Source: Lyophyllum atratum
Lineage: Eukaryota > Basidiomycota > Agaricomycetes > Agaricales > Lyophyllaceae
Direction: 5' to 3'
Assembly (NCBI GenBank): GCA_014905825.1
Contig: JACGCN010000003.1
Span: 1,488,001 to 1,552,000 of the forward strand
Length of the DNA: 64,000 nucleotides
Below the pieces are notes generated by a model. The model saw nothing but the letters and a program-made list of their open reading frames with translations. It did not search any database and was not told the DNA's origin. The translations under genes and the position numbers were made by a program. Shown here piece by piece: positions 34,800 to 47,005 of this stretch. Positions within the stretch are counted from its first letter, which is position 1. Each line of letters starts with the position of its first letter.

Positions 34800-36712
34800 C
34801 TAATCAACTACCACTTGGTATATATTAAATCCAAGGCTGCACGAGAGTCAGCGCTCGTTCGAATCCAAGAACAGGAGACCCACCAGAACACGAAGATGAG
34901 ACCCCCATATATCGCAAGTCCCAGAGCAGCCCTGTTCAGCACCCTGCTCTTACTTTCGTCGTTACGGGTCAGCTACAGCCACAATCCATCAGCTTCTACA
35001 GCACTCTTGACACGTATGTCTTACCTTCCAGTAAAACAGCCCCGGCAGAATAAAAGAGATCGTCGTTGATCCCGTGGACCCCACAAACGATAGAACTGCA
35101 GTCCGATGTCAGCGGAGGCGCCATTTTCAAATTCAAAGAACAATGTACCCATTTGTAAATCGTCAACAAGATAAGCAACGGTGAATCCACCGGCGATGAT
35201 GGCCGACGTCAGTATCGTGTGCTTGAAGGTTGTCATCTCGGAATGCCCATTCTCATCTTCGATCTCCTCTTCCTCGTCCTCTTCATCGTCTGCTGTTTTA
35301 GCGACGGCGGGAGTTTGAAGATGCCCTGGATGAAACACCTTGTCGAGACAATTTCGACATGGGTGTACTTGCAACGGGTACGAGAAGAGGACAAGGACGA
35401 CGATGGCCAGTTGTCCAAATGCAATGAAAAGCGACGTTGACGGATACATCGCAATGATGTTTGCCCCGACCTGTTATCTTATCTGAGTCTACCGTGTCGC
35501 CTACGACACAAGCTGATTCACCTTTGAACCAAACGTCAAGTACCCAAAGATAGCAATAACCTCGTAGGTCAGGATCGCAGACCCGATAGAGCCTCCAATA
35601 ATCACGTTCATCCGCTCTTGCGAGTTGGTCTTTACTTCATTATAGAGTGGGAAGATCTAGACACAAAAAACTCAGTGACCGGTTATCCACGAAGTACGTC
35701 ACGACTGACATTCTGAGCGCAAGTGAATGCAAAGACTTGTATCGGAAACGTAGACACAAAATTGGGCGTGAAGTGAATGAGATGCACTTCACCCCGAGAG
35801 GGCATTCCCGAGAGTGGCCAGAAATAGCAGACGATCACAATGACAAGGAGATATGCTGTAATCCCGCGATAAGCACATGTGTTACTTTAGAAGAGAATCC
35901 GTCATACCAACGGCGAACAAAGCGACATAGCTGGTGTGCCGAAGGCTGTCCATTCGGCGAAGGAATGCAAGGGGTATAAGCACAATCATAAAGATCGTGA
36001 TCCAGTTGGCTCCATTCAAAGTCCAAGCAGGGGGGTTCGTCGACGGCGAGGTGAGGACATGATAGAAAGACTGCACAACATTCGGCATTAGGCCCTTCAC
36101 AATGATTAAATAGCTAATAATCGATTGAGTTCCATGGTTGTCCAAGCAATGAAACACGGTGCCGTAAAATTGAGCAAGCGAGAATCTTACCTGATAGAGA
36201 CGCCAAAACACTTGATAGCTATAGCAGCGTCAAAGAAAACGGCTGCCTTCGGGAAGGTCAGCTGAGCCACGGCGAAGAACGAAGCACGTCTATGGTGGGT
36301 CTGAGTGCCGCACAGGGACAACAGATAGAGTCCAAAGGCTGCGACGGAACCTGAAAACACGCAAGTAATCATCCCAGGTATTATACCAGCCGACGCCATG
36401 GCCTAGTAAACGTTAAATGAATGATATATTCATATGACGCAGTTGGAGCATACCAGAGGGAAAGTAAGCATTCCTGCAGAGTCCATGTTTAGTTGATGCT
36501 AACTTGAGTTAATGGAATAGATAGATACCTGTCCCCATAATCGTATTTGCGAGGTTGCTGATACAGCTGACGATACTCGCATGACCATCACGTTTAGCAA
36601 CTCGTTTCACCGTACCATCTCTATCGCCACCCAAGAGCGCGCTCTGCTCCCCGCCGTTACTCGCCCCAGGCTCCGAAGAATTGGCGGGGGTCACCCCGTA
36701 AGTCTGTACCAT
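34800..36712 (-). CDS. Vacuolar-type amino acid transporter (AVT/SLC38-like, amino acid/auxin permease family)
   Basis: About 490 residues and 11 predicted membrane spans. It moves neutral amino acids across a membrane, probably the vacuolar one, with proton coupling. Family motifs are ISNLANTIMGTGMLTFPLAM (span 1), MITCVFSGSVAAFGLYLLSL, WITIFMIVLIPLAFLRRMDS, LRHTSYVALFAVAYLL, FAFTCAQNIFPLYNEV, and LSFVGSTGSTTISFILPGLF near the end. An acidic loop (DDEEDEEEEIEDENG) lies between late spans. The C-terminus is reached through two introns (the last is GTGGGT...GTGCAG) and reads IFVFCLGFNIYQVVVD with the stop at 34800. The start at 36712 is the first ATG, but the same frame stays open about 110 bases upstream without another ATG. 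Confidence 0.9.
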
Positions 36713-38412
36713 CTCAAAGGCCTCTTCGTCGTCGTCTTCTCCTTTGTCGATGGCGGTTGGGCGAACTGGCGTGGGTGAGAGGAAGGAGGGGAGGTACTGC
36801 GCCAGATTCGCACGAGTCCGGGCCCCTTATCGAGGCTCGAATTCGTCACGGGAGAAAGAGATAGCGATAATGAGTGCGTGGTGGGTTGGTTTCCCGTAAT
36901 GACTCGAAATAGGCACTTGCGCTGTAACCTTTTGGGTCGGACTACGGACCTTGCATCTGATTTCTACCCCGCAATTACTCTCCCGTCACGTGGCAATGGA
37001 TTTTGATGCGTTTTTGGAAATTCGTCCGTGTTTACCATCACCTTGTGGTTTCTGCCGAGGGCGTGCTTCGCCTCGGCCCGCTCGAAACCCCGCATTGCCA
37101 TGGTTCTTCGTCCTTATCACAGAGTCGTGCACAGGCCAACATCCCTGAGGCTGCTGGCTACGCGACCCTGCTTTCCCTGATCTCCTCATTCGTCTAGCGA
37201 GAGATCCCTAGCACCCCGGGATGTCCCCCACTATGCTGTGGGCCACCAAGACAGAGGTTGGCTCCGTCTCCAACGAGGATTCTGTCATTGCGTTTTTTCT
37301 ATCAAACCCGGCGACCCCCTTCTAAACAAGGAAGTTGCGGAAGCTGTTTTGGGTGATCGTAACCCACTCTTTCTCAGACCTGGCATCGCAGTGAGTTCTG
37401 CCGTACCACACCCCGTCCTCAAGGCAGAATGGACACTCTGAATCGATTTCATTCGCTTCGTGAGTCAATCTGGAAGGTGCGGCCTCGCAAACTAAGCACA
37501 TCCAGAGGTTCGTTTGAAGGATGGAAAAGCCAATTGCTCTTCAGATATCCTGCGAGGTGATTTTTCATCTATCATATCGTTGATAACAATTTCAAGTCAT
37601 ACCTTATCACTAGGCTGGAGTGACGAGGCGTATCCTATCTTTCACCACACCCCTCTCCGCACACGCCAAGAGTGACCCTGTCGCGTTCAACTATTGAGCG
37701 CACCGCCCTCCCTCTTTCTGGGTTCGCCAATTTCGGATTTTTGAGTTCTCGCTGAAGCTGTCGGCATTGGTGTCTGTCATTCTAGCACACTACATCTCCT
37801 CAAAAACGGGCAAAACCCTGCTATGCGTTCCTCATAGGTCAATGACGAAACGCACCTCGTCCGAGAGTGTGCTGATGAGGCATCCTTAGACGTCAGCTAC
37901 GTCCGCGATAGCATCAAGCCCGATGGCGTCCTCCCATGCCCGGATCGTTCCACCTCCGCACTGGTTTCTCCCAGGGATGTGCTGCCTCCTCGACTTGCGT
38001 CTTCCTTCAAATGGTCCGATCGCTCGGGCGAACCCCGCAGATGGCATGGTGGAAAGCTACGAGCTAATGGACGCAGAGATGGTTCTTCAAGATCTGGTCG
38101 ACGGACGGTTGAGCTCTGCGTTGGTTATCGGTGGACTTCTAGTCCGCCATGAGTCGTAACAGAGAGTGCAGACAGCAGGTACACAGACGTTTTCGAGCTC
38201 CTGAAGGGCGACTTCGTTCCACCTGTCCCATGGCCTTGATCGGCACCCGTTGATCCCACTCTTCGGGTGCGGAGTCATCACGGCTCCAACACATGTAACA
38301 TTACTTATGCAGAAGGAATGGAAGGGAATGGTCATTGTCGACTGTGATATTATAAGCTGCGGGTACTGGATGGATGCGAGTTAAAAGGTTACAACTATGA
38401 ATCCCACGTGGG
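36713..38412. other. 1.7-kb region with possible decayed coding sequence
   Basis: No intact gene found. From about 37220 to 38155 on + there are pieces that read like protein but lie in changing frames and are broken by stops: MSPTMLWATKTEVGSVSNED, NKEVAEAVLGDRNPLFLRPG, a stretch near 37580-37700 reading HTPLSAHAKSDPVAF, and DASLDVSYVRDSIKPDG-like sequence near 37880. No family is recognised, and intron borders that would join them are not convincing. The left end holds the promoter of the transporter gene. Confidence 0.3.
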
Positions 38413-40443
38413 TCAATTCTTCGGTTTCGAGGTAAAGAAACCGGCCAGGCTCCCTTGCTTCTGTCCTCCCTTTGCACCACCAGATTTACCAGATTTTGTC
38501 GTTTTAGCAGGCGCGCTTTTTGCGGGTGGCTTGAGTTTGGGGGCAGGTGAAGGTGCGGGCGAATCATCCCCATCCTCCTGCTTTGCTTTCCGGGGTGCCT
38601 TCGCCTTCGCCTTTCCTTTCGCAGGTGCAGGCTCAGGCTCCTCGTCCTCGTCCACAGATTCATAATCCGAGTAGTCTTCGGTGACTGAAGCGAGAGCAGA
38701 AGTTAGCAACAATATGAGAAGCTGTAATGCACGAACGAACCCGTGTATTTCCCGTCCAGCTTAGTTCTACTCTTAATCACCCTCTTCTTCTTCAAGCCGT
38801 TGCTGCCCACAGGAACAACTTTCTTCTGCGGCCGTTTCTTAACTTTCGGTTTTTTGGACACGGAGTCATCCATGTCCATGTCGACGTCTTCATCGACCGC
38901 ACTCGCCTTTTCGTCTCCTTCATCAGCGTCATCAGTCTCAGCGGAGTCCGGTGTCTCCTTCGTAACGCGCATGACTTCATCTATAGGACGAGTTGCTCAG
39001 CCACAAAACGGAGTGCTCTTGTTAGGTTGCTTACCATCATCAATGTCCATTAAGGCCTGAACGTTCTCGGTGTCCGAGTCCACGGCCTTTGAGATGCGAT
39101 TTCTCTGGGGCTTACGTGCAGGCTGAGGGGTATCATCTTCGTCATCGGAGAGCAATGTACGTTTTTTCAGCCGGAGATTTTCAGACTTCGAAGGCGGCTT
39201 GGACACCGCTACAGAGGATGCATCGTCTTCCGAGTCCGACATCGCGAGAACAGATTTGCGTTTCGTGCCCCTCTGCGTAAAGCATCATAGGTACTGGATA
39301 AGTAGTCATGGTGTGGCAGTTGCATACCTTCGGGGGTTCCAATTTCTCCTTCGGCTTTTTGCCTTTAGACTCTGTCGTAGAGGTAGTCGTGGACTCCCTT
39401 GCCTTCTCGTTCTCCTTTGGTGCCTCTGCCGGCTCCTCCGTTTTCTTCTCCTTCGCCTTCGGTTTCGAGAAATCGAGTTTGCCAGTTGGCTTAGCTTTCT
39501 CCTTGGGCTTGTCCGCAGTAACTTTCGCCTGTTCCTTCGTAGGTTCTGCGACAACGACAGCCGGCTTCTCTTTCGGCTTAGAAGTCGACGTAGCATTCGC
39601 CGTAGCGGACTTGAGCCTCGAAGGGCCAGCAACAGGTTGACGGGTGGACTTCCCTTTCGTGGTTGCTGGTACAATCTAGCCAGAGTCAGCATGGAAGAGA
39701 ATTATACCATCATGCAATTACCTTTATATTTGGACTAACGGTCTTGCCAACGATCTTTACCATCTCCGTTGCATCTTTACCACGGTCTGCCTCGCGGACT
39801 TTTGCAGTCGGTGTGCAGAGGAGGTCCGCATCCTGTCGCGTAATGTTAGTTCTAGGAGCCTCGAAGAACCCGACTGCACACATACAATAATCGGAGAAGG
39901 AGACAAGCTATAGACATGTATCGAGTCTAAGCGCGCGAATTGAAATTTTGCGACTAGAATCATGGAACACAGCTTAACGGTCGTGCCGAACGGTTGAAGG
40001 CAATGCCACATACCGTCAAGATCTCTTTCATTGACGAGTAGCATTTTTGTCTGCGGCACCTCGTCTCCATCATCTTCAAAGTCTCCTTCAACGTCTACGC
40101 CAACGTCAAAGTCCATATCCGCCTCGTCCGAGACGTCAGGCGCCGAAACTTCTCCAGATAGCAAATAGGTTGCAGCGGACGTTTGTGAGTGATATGGGGC
40201 ATTCTCGTGATATATCGCGAGCTCACTAGTGCGGATTAGTATTTCTCAGTTTTAGGTAGACGTGTTGCTTACTTCTTCGCGGTATTGACATGAAGTCGTA
40301 GCTCTCTGCTTAGAGACCTATATGTGACCTTGAGAACCAGGTGTCAGGGATGGAATCGCGTGAGGGAAGTCAACTGCACCGACAATATTTCTTTCTATGA
40401 AGATCTGCTTCGTCAAATAGTCGATGACTGGCTGGGAAGACAT
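38413..40443 (-). CDS. CDC27: DNA polymerase delta subunit 3 (Cdc27/POLD3)
   Basis: About 530 residues. It bridges the small polymerase delta subunit and PCNA at the replication fork. The N-terminal winged-helix region reads VIDYLTKQIFIERNIVTYRS, then LSRELRLHVNTAKK, ATYLLSGEV and LDSIHVYSLSPSPI, like human POLD3 (IVTYKWLS, HVNQAK, TYLVSG, SIHVYSIQ). The middle is a long Lys/Glu/Ser/Thr-rich tail with acidic clusters (DEDVDMDMDDSVSKKPKVKK). The extreme C-terminus carries a PCNA-interacting box, KQGSLAGFF (Q-x-x-L-x-x-F-F), followed by TSKPKN. The intron joining ERNI to VTYRS ends at CTCAAG. The start at 40443 gives MSSQPVIDYL; an upstream in-frame ATG exists at 40512 but adds non-family sequence. 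Confidence 0.9.
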
Positions 40444-40668
40444 CGTCGCGGTGGCCGCTGTATCAAGGCCGCTGATGTCGAGCTTCACGTTTCCTTTGTG
40501 ACGCCTCGTCACGAGAACATGGGGTCACGCGTCAAACTTGGGCGCGACGCGCGTTAACTTTCATCTCAAGGTCAGGGAAACGAAATCGATAACAATTGCA
40601 AAGCTAATGCGTGGAGAGAGCGTGGACAAAGCGAGATACAAAAATAATTTAACAAAACATAGGACTGT

Positions 40669-42712
40669 TCATATCCTTGAGGTCCTAAAACTAAACTTCC
40701 CACTACTCTTCTTCTGGCGCTCAACCTCGCGTGCCCGTGAACGCTGCTGTCGCATATTCATCATCAGCTGTTTGCCAACTGGAGAGAGCTCCGACGATGA
40801 GGCCGGAGAGGGTGTCATCCCAACTGGTGGTCGGAACATCGCTGGGGTGACAGCAGCTCGAAACAACGATTTGGAATCGGACTTGGAGCGCAGTGGAGTC
40901 GAAGGAAGTGTGGCCTTCACAGATAGTTCTGCACCATTTTCCTTATTGAGTTCAGTCAAAATAGACCTAGTGCCACTTTCTCTTCTTCTGGAACCCTTAT
41001 CCTGCAAGCGGATCGGTGGGCCAATTTCCATCTTACGTGAATATGTCGAAGAGCTCTTCGACCCGCTGGAGGAAGTGCGTCGATGTGATCGGTGTTTGGG
41101 AAGAACAGGGGTAAACGGATCGGTGGAGTGGGAGACTACATGGTTTGATGAGCGCTCTGCGAGAGTAGATGCCCGCAGTACTCTGTTACTACCAGTTGAC
41201 ATCCTTCTAGACTGGGCCCTCGGTCCGCGAGGAATACGGCTTGGTGTATCATGTTTGCCAGAGGGTGTTGGTGCTGTCACGATAACCCGTGTGGGCGCAT
41301 TGATAGTGTTCCCTCTTTTTCGAGGCTTAGGAGCCTCCCATAGGGTTTCGGCAGGGGTATATACGCGTTCAGAGGTGTAGGCGAAGGTCGTTTGAGATGG
41401 TCGAGATGAGTACTGCGACTCTTCTGGCGGGGTATTTCGTTGTGTGTGATCGATATCTGCTGGGAAGGTATCGCTGTATGGAGGAATACTAGGTATCGCT
41501 GGGCGTGCAGTGGAAGCTGCCGCCACGTCAAAGGAATCATCGGAGAAGTGAGAGCGGCCCTCCTGATTGTTGCCAGGTGATCCTTCGTCGGAAGATACAC
41601 TGAACACGCTGGGAAGTTCAGGAAGGGATCGCTCCGGGTCTTCGACATATTTGGACCGTCTTCGTTCTGTCAAGAATCCGAAGACCTGAGACGCTCTCTG
41701 AGGGGTTGCGGGATCAGGATTCGTGTAAGGATTATTTTTCTTCGACGTGTACTCGGTGGAAGGGAAGGAATCTGCAATACTCAATTCTACCTCCATCGAG
41801 GAGATAGCTGGGTTTTCGTACGTATTCGTGGAAAGATCGTGATCTGTAATGAACGAGAGGTCGTGGTGGTCGTTGTTACTCTGCGAGTGATTATTGAAAT
41901 GAGTGTTGGGGGTGCGCGGGGTGGGAAGATCGAGCGATGACACAGCGGAGGATACACTGTCGGTTTCACTGAAGATTATCAATGTCAATGACATTTGTCG
42001 TCTTGCAAAATGAAAATAGTCTACTGACCCCAGAAATCGTTCAGCCCATGAGATGTCTCCCTCCATGGAACCAGGCCCATTACTGTTCCTCGAGTTCAGA
42101 CTAGGAGGCTCCCCTAGCAATTGTCGCAGGGTAGATCCATTTCGCCGGGTTTGTACGCGTTCCGCTTTTTCGGGACTGTTCGAGAACGCTTGCGCTGGAA
42201 TGCGACCATGTTCATCATACATGTCCAAAAGACTGGCTACTGAGGGGTGCGAGCGAAGTTCAAGAAGTTGAGAGGTATCCTTCGATTGAACCATGTTTTC
42301 GTCAGGACAGTCCCGATTAACATAGGGAAACTCTGTGAGGCTATGCTGCTTGCGCTTGTGAACAGTGACATGATATGTACCCCGTTGGCTTATGGTGCTG
42401 CTTGCAAGGCTAATTGTAGACGCGGCAGGAGGCTGAATAACATTATTGATTGGATGGGCTAGAAAAACAAGGTTAAATCGACCGGCGAGTGTGTGGAATA
42501 ATTGGCAGCTTACGCAGAGGAGGCAAGGAAGCATAATCGACTTCAGAAACAACAGCAAAACGTGAAGAGGAGGAGCGCAGCAGACGATCCACGGCGGTTT
42601 CGTGTTCTTCCTCCTCGATGGCCCGCAGCCGTGCGTCCGCATTATGAACAATCTGCGGACGCTGCTTCTTGTTCTTGCTCTTGAAAGAGAATATGCGCTT
42701 CAAAAACCCCAT
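40669..42712 (-). CDS. Fungal Ser/Thr-rich protein of unknown function
   Basis: About 640 residues. No family recognised. The N-terminus is short, hydrophobic-basic and striking (MGFLKRIFSFKSKNKKQRPQ), with Gly at position 2 as in N-myristoylated proteins; with the basic cluster this suggests possible membrane association (inference). An acidic patch (RAIEEEEHETAVDRLLR) follows. The rest is disordered, Ser/Thr/Pro-rich, with many SP/TP and basic-Ser sites that look like kinase targets (TPSRIPRGPRAQSRRMSTGS, TPSPASSSELSPVGKQLMMN) and a basic helix near the end (MRQQRSRAREVERQKKSS). Introns lie after YASLPPLR and around RFLG. It is divergent from the DUF202 gene. Confidence 0.75.
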
Positions 42713-43084
42713 TATATACCTTCAATGTTAGCCTAAGCCTGCCGTCCTCGGTGTCGTCCGTTACTAGAGTGATTGGGGGATAGAAAGTCAACTTGAACCA
42801 AACAGGGCGCAACACCAGTTCGCGAACTTGCACGTGGGTGCGCTTTCTGTTCTCGTGACTAGATCCACTCCCTTGGCACCACCCTCAGGCATGGACCTGG
42901 ACAGGCGAGATTGGGTCTCCACAAGTCGTAAGTACTACATACAAGCCTCAGTCCTGAGGTCATCCTCTCGACCATACAGTCTCTCGTAAGGGGAACTGTT
43001 GTACAGTGCGTATTCGACTAACTGTGACATTTGAAATCGTTTCGTTGACGCTTTCTTCAGACATAGATTTTTCTTGTGCCCATA

Positions 43085-43540
43085 ATGAACATTCCGACGA
43101 CGAGCATGACATATCACATTGTCCCTAACACCGGAAGTGCTGCTAGGGACTTCTGTATGCTGGAGCGGAATCTATTGTCGCACTTGAAGCTTGCCCTTCT
43201 GCTCTCCCTCCTTTCCTCTTCTTTGTTACTTCGCGCACGCCTCGTTCCCGACCCAACCGATGATTCTTCGAAGATCGAAGAAAAGGCCGATTTACCTCTA
43301 GCTGGCGTACAAATAGCAGCATCTTTGGCTACAATCGTCGCGGGCGTCTGGGAATACCAAAGCGGTTGTCGAGATTTACGAGACATGAGAGCGTTTCTTG
43401 TTGGAGTGAAGTGAGTGATAGTATTGAATGTTATACTGTGTGGTCACTGATTATACATGTGTAGTCCACACCTGGCTATCATGAGCGTCGTCGTCGTTGC
43501 TATTTTTGCTACCTGCATTGTGCTCCTCGCTGGACACTGA
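43085..43540 (+). CDS. Small DUF202-domain membrane protein
   Basis: About 130 residues in two exons, with the intron after FLVGV and an AA|gtgagt donor. The motif GSAARDFCMLERNLLSHLKL is the DUF202 signature also found at the C-terminus of VTC polyphosphate-polymerase subunits. It is followed by three predicted membrane spans: LALLLSLLSSSLLL, VQIAASLATIVAGVW and IMSVVVVAIFATCIVLLAG. The function is unknown; a role in vacuolar or other membranes is inferred from the VTC relation only. The start is uncertain. ATG 43085 is the minimal choice, and TAG closes the frame 15 bases before the preceding GTG. An earlier ATG at 42891 (MDLDRRDWVSTS) with a good GTAAGT donor could be an upstream exon, but I could not find a phase-compatible join. 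Confidence 0.75.
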
Positions 43541-44305
43541 TTCATCAGGTTATCTATTTCTTGTAAGCTCGTGATCAACTTCGCTCTTACATGACACTAA
43601 TAAAACCCTTACCATCATGTTGGGCAAAGATAGTTGCTATCTGTTATGCTACTCCCAATGTACATGCTATCTAGTGTATTAGCTGCATCCAGATGCCTCT
43701 GTGTCCTCGAGACTTGCGGCCTCCATTCCCAGGCCCTCGACATTATCATGAAGTCGTATCACCTTCCTTGCGTGAGCCAAGTTTGCATGCAACGCGGGCT
43801 TCGCCCTGACCCAGGAGAAATGTGGAATCTCATTTCGTCACACCCGACCCTTCCAGGTCTCCCTCCTACATATTTGCTTTCCGCGTATGTAGGGCGTTAT
43901 TCCTAGGGGTGCATATCAATCTTACATTTTGCACCACTTCGTACGTGTCGCTATCCAAGATTAGGAAATACCGACGTATATTGACCCTATCGGACGTAAA
44001 TGCGGTCCGAAAGAAGCCGAATAGTGTTATTGGCTCACGCACTCTTGCACGTTCCAACAAAGTCCAGGCTGCAGACCCGACATGCAGCTACCAGGGCTGC
44101 GTCAATAATGCCTTGTGCTGATGCATGAGGAGTCCGCAATTAAGTTCACAACCGATTTTACATACGTACATGGGGTTGTGCCAAAATGTGGCATCACCGA
44201 TCGTAGATTCGATGGTGCGATCGGTCTGTATTTATATTGCACCACTACAGTTTTTTGCATATTATTTGTTTCCTCCCTTCTCTTCCGCCTGGCCCACGTA
44301 CTATC
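43541..44305. other. Intergenic region
   Basis: Between the DUF202 gene and the methylenetetrahydrofolate reductase gene, both on +. Only non-conserved short frames. A pyrimidine-rich run (tttcctcccttctcttccgc) lies just before the reductase ATG. No RNA gene recognised. Confidence 0.4.
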
Positions 44306-46510
44306 ATGAAAATTAGCCAGAAGATAGAGCAGTCGGTAAAGGAGGACAAAGTATGGTGGTCGTTTGAATACTTCCCACCTCGCACTGCTCAGGCAAGTAC
44401 AGCCTGGAAAGCCTTTGTTACACGAATCACTCTTGCTCATCGCGCTGTGTAGGGTTTGCAAAATCTCCTAGATCGTATAGAGCGTATGAGGGCTCTAGGC
44501 CCAGAGTTCATAGACATTACATGGTGAGCCTCCACCACACTTCACTTTCATTGACACTAAGTCCTGTTTAGGAACGCTGGCGGTAGAACGTCTGACCTGA
44601 CCTCAGAGATGGTTAAGACATGCCAGAGTTTGATTGGAATAGAGACATGCATGCATTTGACGTGTACCAACATGCCAAAGGAGAAAGTAGACATTGCTCT
44701 ACGGGTGCGTAGTTGTCACTTGGAATCAGCCCTTCTGTGTCTCAACTTCAAACTTGACTTCCACCTTGGCAGGAGGCAAAGGAACATGGGTGTCGAAACG
44801 TCCTTGCTCTTAGAGGCGACCCTCCAGCGGGTAAGGAGGAGTGGGAGGCCGTAGAGGGTGGCTTCATATACGGAATCGACCTTGTACTGCACATCCGACG
44901 AGCCTACGGCGATTACTTCGACATCGCCGTCGCGGGGTTCCCTCAGAACCAATTACTCTCCCAAGAGGAACGCGATGTTGAGATGAAGTATCTTAAGGAA
45001 AAGATCGATGCTGGCGCCAACTTCATCTTCACGCAAATGTTCTACGACGTCGAAGTTTTCATTGCGTGGGTGAAGGAGGTCCGTGCCGCTGGCATCATGG
45101 TTCCCATCGTTCCTGGCATTGCGCCGATTCAGACATGGAATGGATTCATGCGTGCGACGAGTCTGGCGAAAACCGTCATTCCACAATCCTTCACAGATGC
45201 TCTAGAGCCACACAAGAACGACGACGAGAAGGTCAGGGCTATCGGAACGAAGCTGGTCGCCGATATGTGTAGGCGGATACTCAAGGCGGATCTGAGCATC
45301 CGTGGTTTGCATTTCTACACTATGAATCTAGAGAAGGGTACCAAAATGTTGCTCGAGGAGCTCAATCTCGTTCCGCGAGTAGAGACGATAAAACCTCTTC
45401 CCTGGCGGCAGGTAAGCTGTCTGCAGCTTCTACTCCCGTATCAGTCTTGACACCTTGGTGATCTAGTCCCTCACGCCAACCAGGCGGCAGGAGAACATTC
45501 GCCCCATATTCTGGGCAAACAGGACCAAGTCTTACATTTCACGCACCGAAAATTGGGACGAATATCCCAATGGACGCTTTGGTGACGCACGGAGTCCCGC
45601 CTATGGAGAACTGGACGGTTATGGTGTCGGGATAAAGCAGACAGTGTGTACTGTGCCTTGTTGTGGTTCATTACCCAAACTAATGCACGTAATCTCACTT
45701 CTAGAAAGAAGACGCGATCAAGCTCTGGGGATATCCAACAACCGATGCCGACATCTACAAACTGTTCTCCCGCTTCTGTACCAAAGAGCTGGCTGCCCTT
45801 CCCTGGTCCGACCAAGCACCCTCCACCGAGACGAGTATTATCTCGACGCAGCTAGCGCAGATGAACGAGTTAGGTTTCTTGACCATCAACTCCCAACCAG
45901 CTGTGAACGGCGTGCGGAGCGACGATAAGGTCCATGGCTGGGGTCCCAGCAATGGCTTTGTCTACCAGAAGGTGTGTATTATATGCTAATCGTCGATGTC
46001 TCGAAATCCTGACATTTGCTAGGCCTACCTCGAATTCTTCGTCAACCCCACACTTCTTACTCTCCTCCTCAAACATATCGAGCGGGACAGTAATATCACG
46101 TATTATGTGATCAACAGTCGCGGTGATTTGAAAACCAACACGCACTCCGATGGCCCCAACGCTGTGACATGGGGCGTGTTCCCCGGTAAAGAGATCATCC
46201 AACCGACCATAGTAGAAGCCGTCAGCTTCATGGCATGGAAGGTTTGGCCGTTTCCTTGCTCCTTTACTCAGCCCACTAATTGTGATTTTAGGATGAGGCA
46301 TACGAGCTGGGCCAACAGTGGGCTAAAATCTACGACTTCGACACACCTTCCCGAAAGGTGATCTCCGAACTTATGGACACCTGTTCCCTTGTCAATGTCG
46401 TGCACAACGACTTCCAAGATCCTGACGCCATCTTCAAGCCATTCTTCCTGGCTGGCGAAGAATACAAAGCACTAAACCCAACATCGCCGCCCCTTGTCAA
46501 TGGGCACTAA
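44306..46510 (+). CDS. MET13: Methylenetetrahydrofolate reductase (MTHFR)
   Basis: About 610 residues. It reduces 5,10-methylene-THF to 5-methyl-THF with NAD(P)H and FAD, supplying the methyl group for methionine synthesis. The catalytic TIM barrel begins [20 protein letters not shown] and includes [55 protein letters not shown] (FAD/folate site), [20 protein letters not shown] and [10 protein letters not shown] linker leads to the eukaryotic C-terminal regulatory domain (SAM-binding in animals), with [40 protein letters not shown] sequence (actual: [20 protein letters not shown]) and [20 protein letters not shown]. The first intron, 44393-44452, is GC-AG (CAG|gcaagt). MET13 fits because of overall similarity to Met13/Met12-type enzymes; the two yeast paralogues cannot be separated here. 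Confidence 0.94.
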
Positions 46511-47005
46511 ATCTCAGCTAGATCTCGCCACATACCACTCCTTACTCCTCATCTCATATATTGCTCATGTCTCCCACCTCATTTGTCTCATTAGAACTGC
46601 ATTCCGGGGTTCAACCCCCCGTTGTTTTATTATTGCTCTGGATATTTTGCATACCTCACCTACCACACTCCCTCATCAGGCATCCACCTCTACCATCCAG
46701 ACACATCTCACGCTACATTATTGTTTTCTTGCATCAACTGCATCATACCTACGTATTGTTACTTCTGGTCATTCTCTGAACTCGAGTTGTCGACATCTCA
46801 GAAATGATAATGGCATTATCTCGATAAATACAACTTCGTATGGGATATAAGTTGCACGAAACGTTGGCTGATATACAACAGTCATGGGGGTATCTACAGT
46901 AAGTCCGAGAAGAAAAAGTCCGTGTTAGTAGGGGGTGGTCCTGCGACCAAGCCACTGGGTATCTCCACTTTCTCTCCTGAAAGATCTTTGGAACGAAAGG
47001 AGGAT
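46511..47005. other. Convergent intergenic region
   Basis: 3' flanks of the MTHFR (+) and ELMO (-) genes. AT-rich with pyrimidine tracts. Presumably contains both polyadenylation regions. No gene recognised. Confidence 0.4.

Noticed and set aside
34848..34870. B-box-like GTTCGAATCC
   Set aside because: Lies in the last intron of the transporter gene; no cloverleaf can be drawn around it.
40538..41380. Plus-strand open frame of 280 codons opposite the unknown gene at 40669-42712
   Set aside because: It is the antisense of a Ser/Arg-rich exon. The minus strand has the consistent exon structure and plausible protein.
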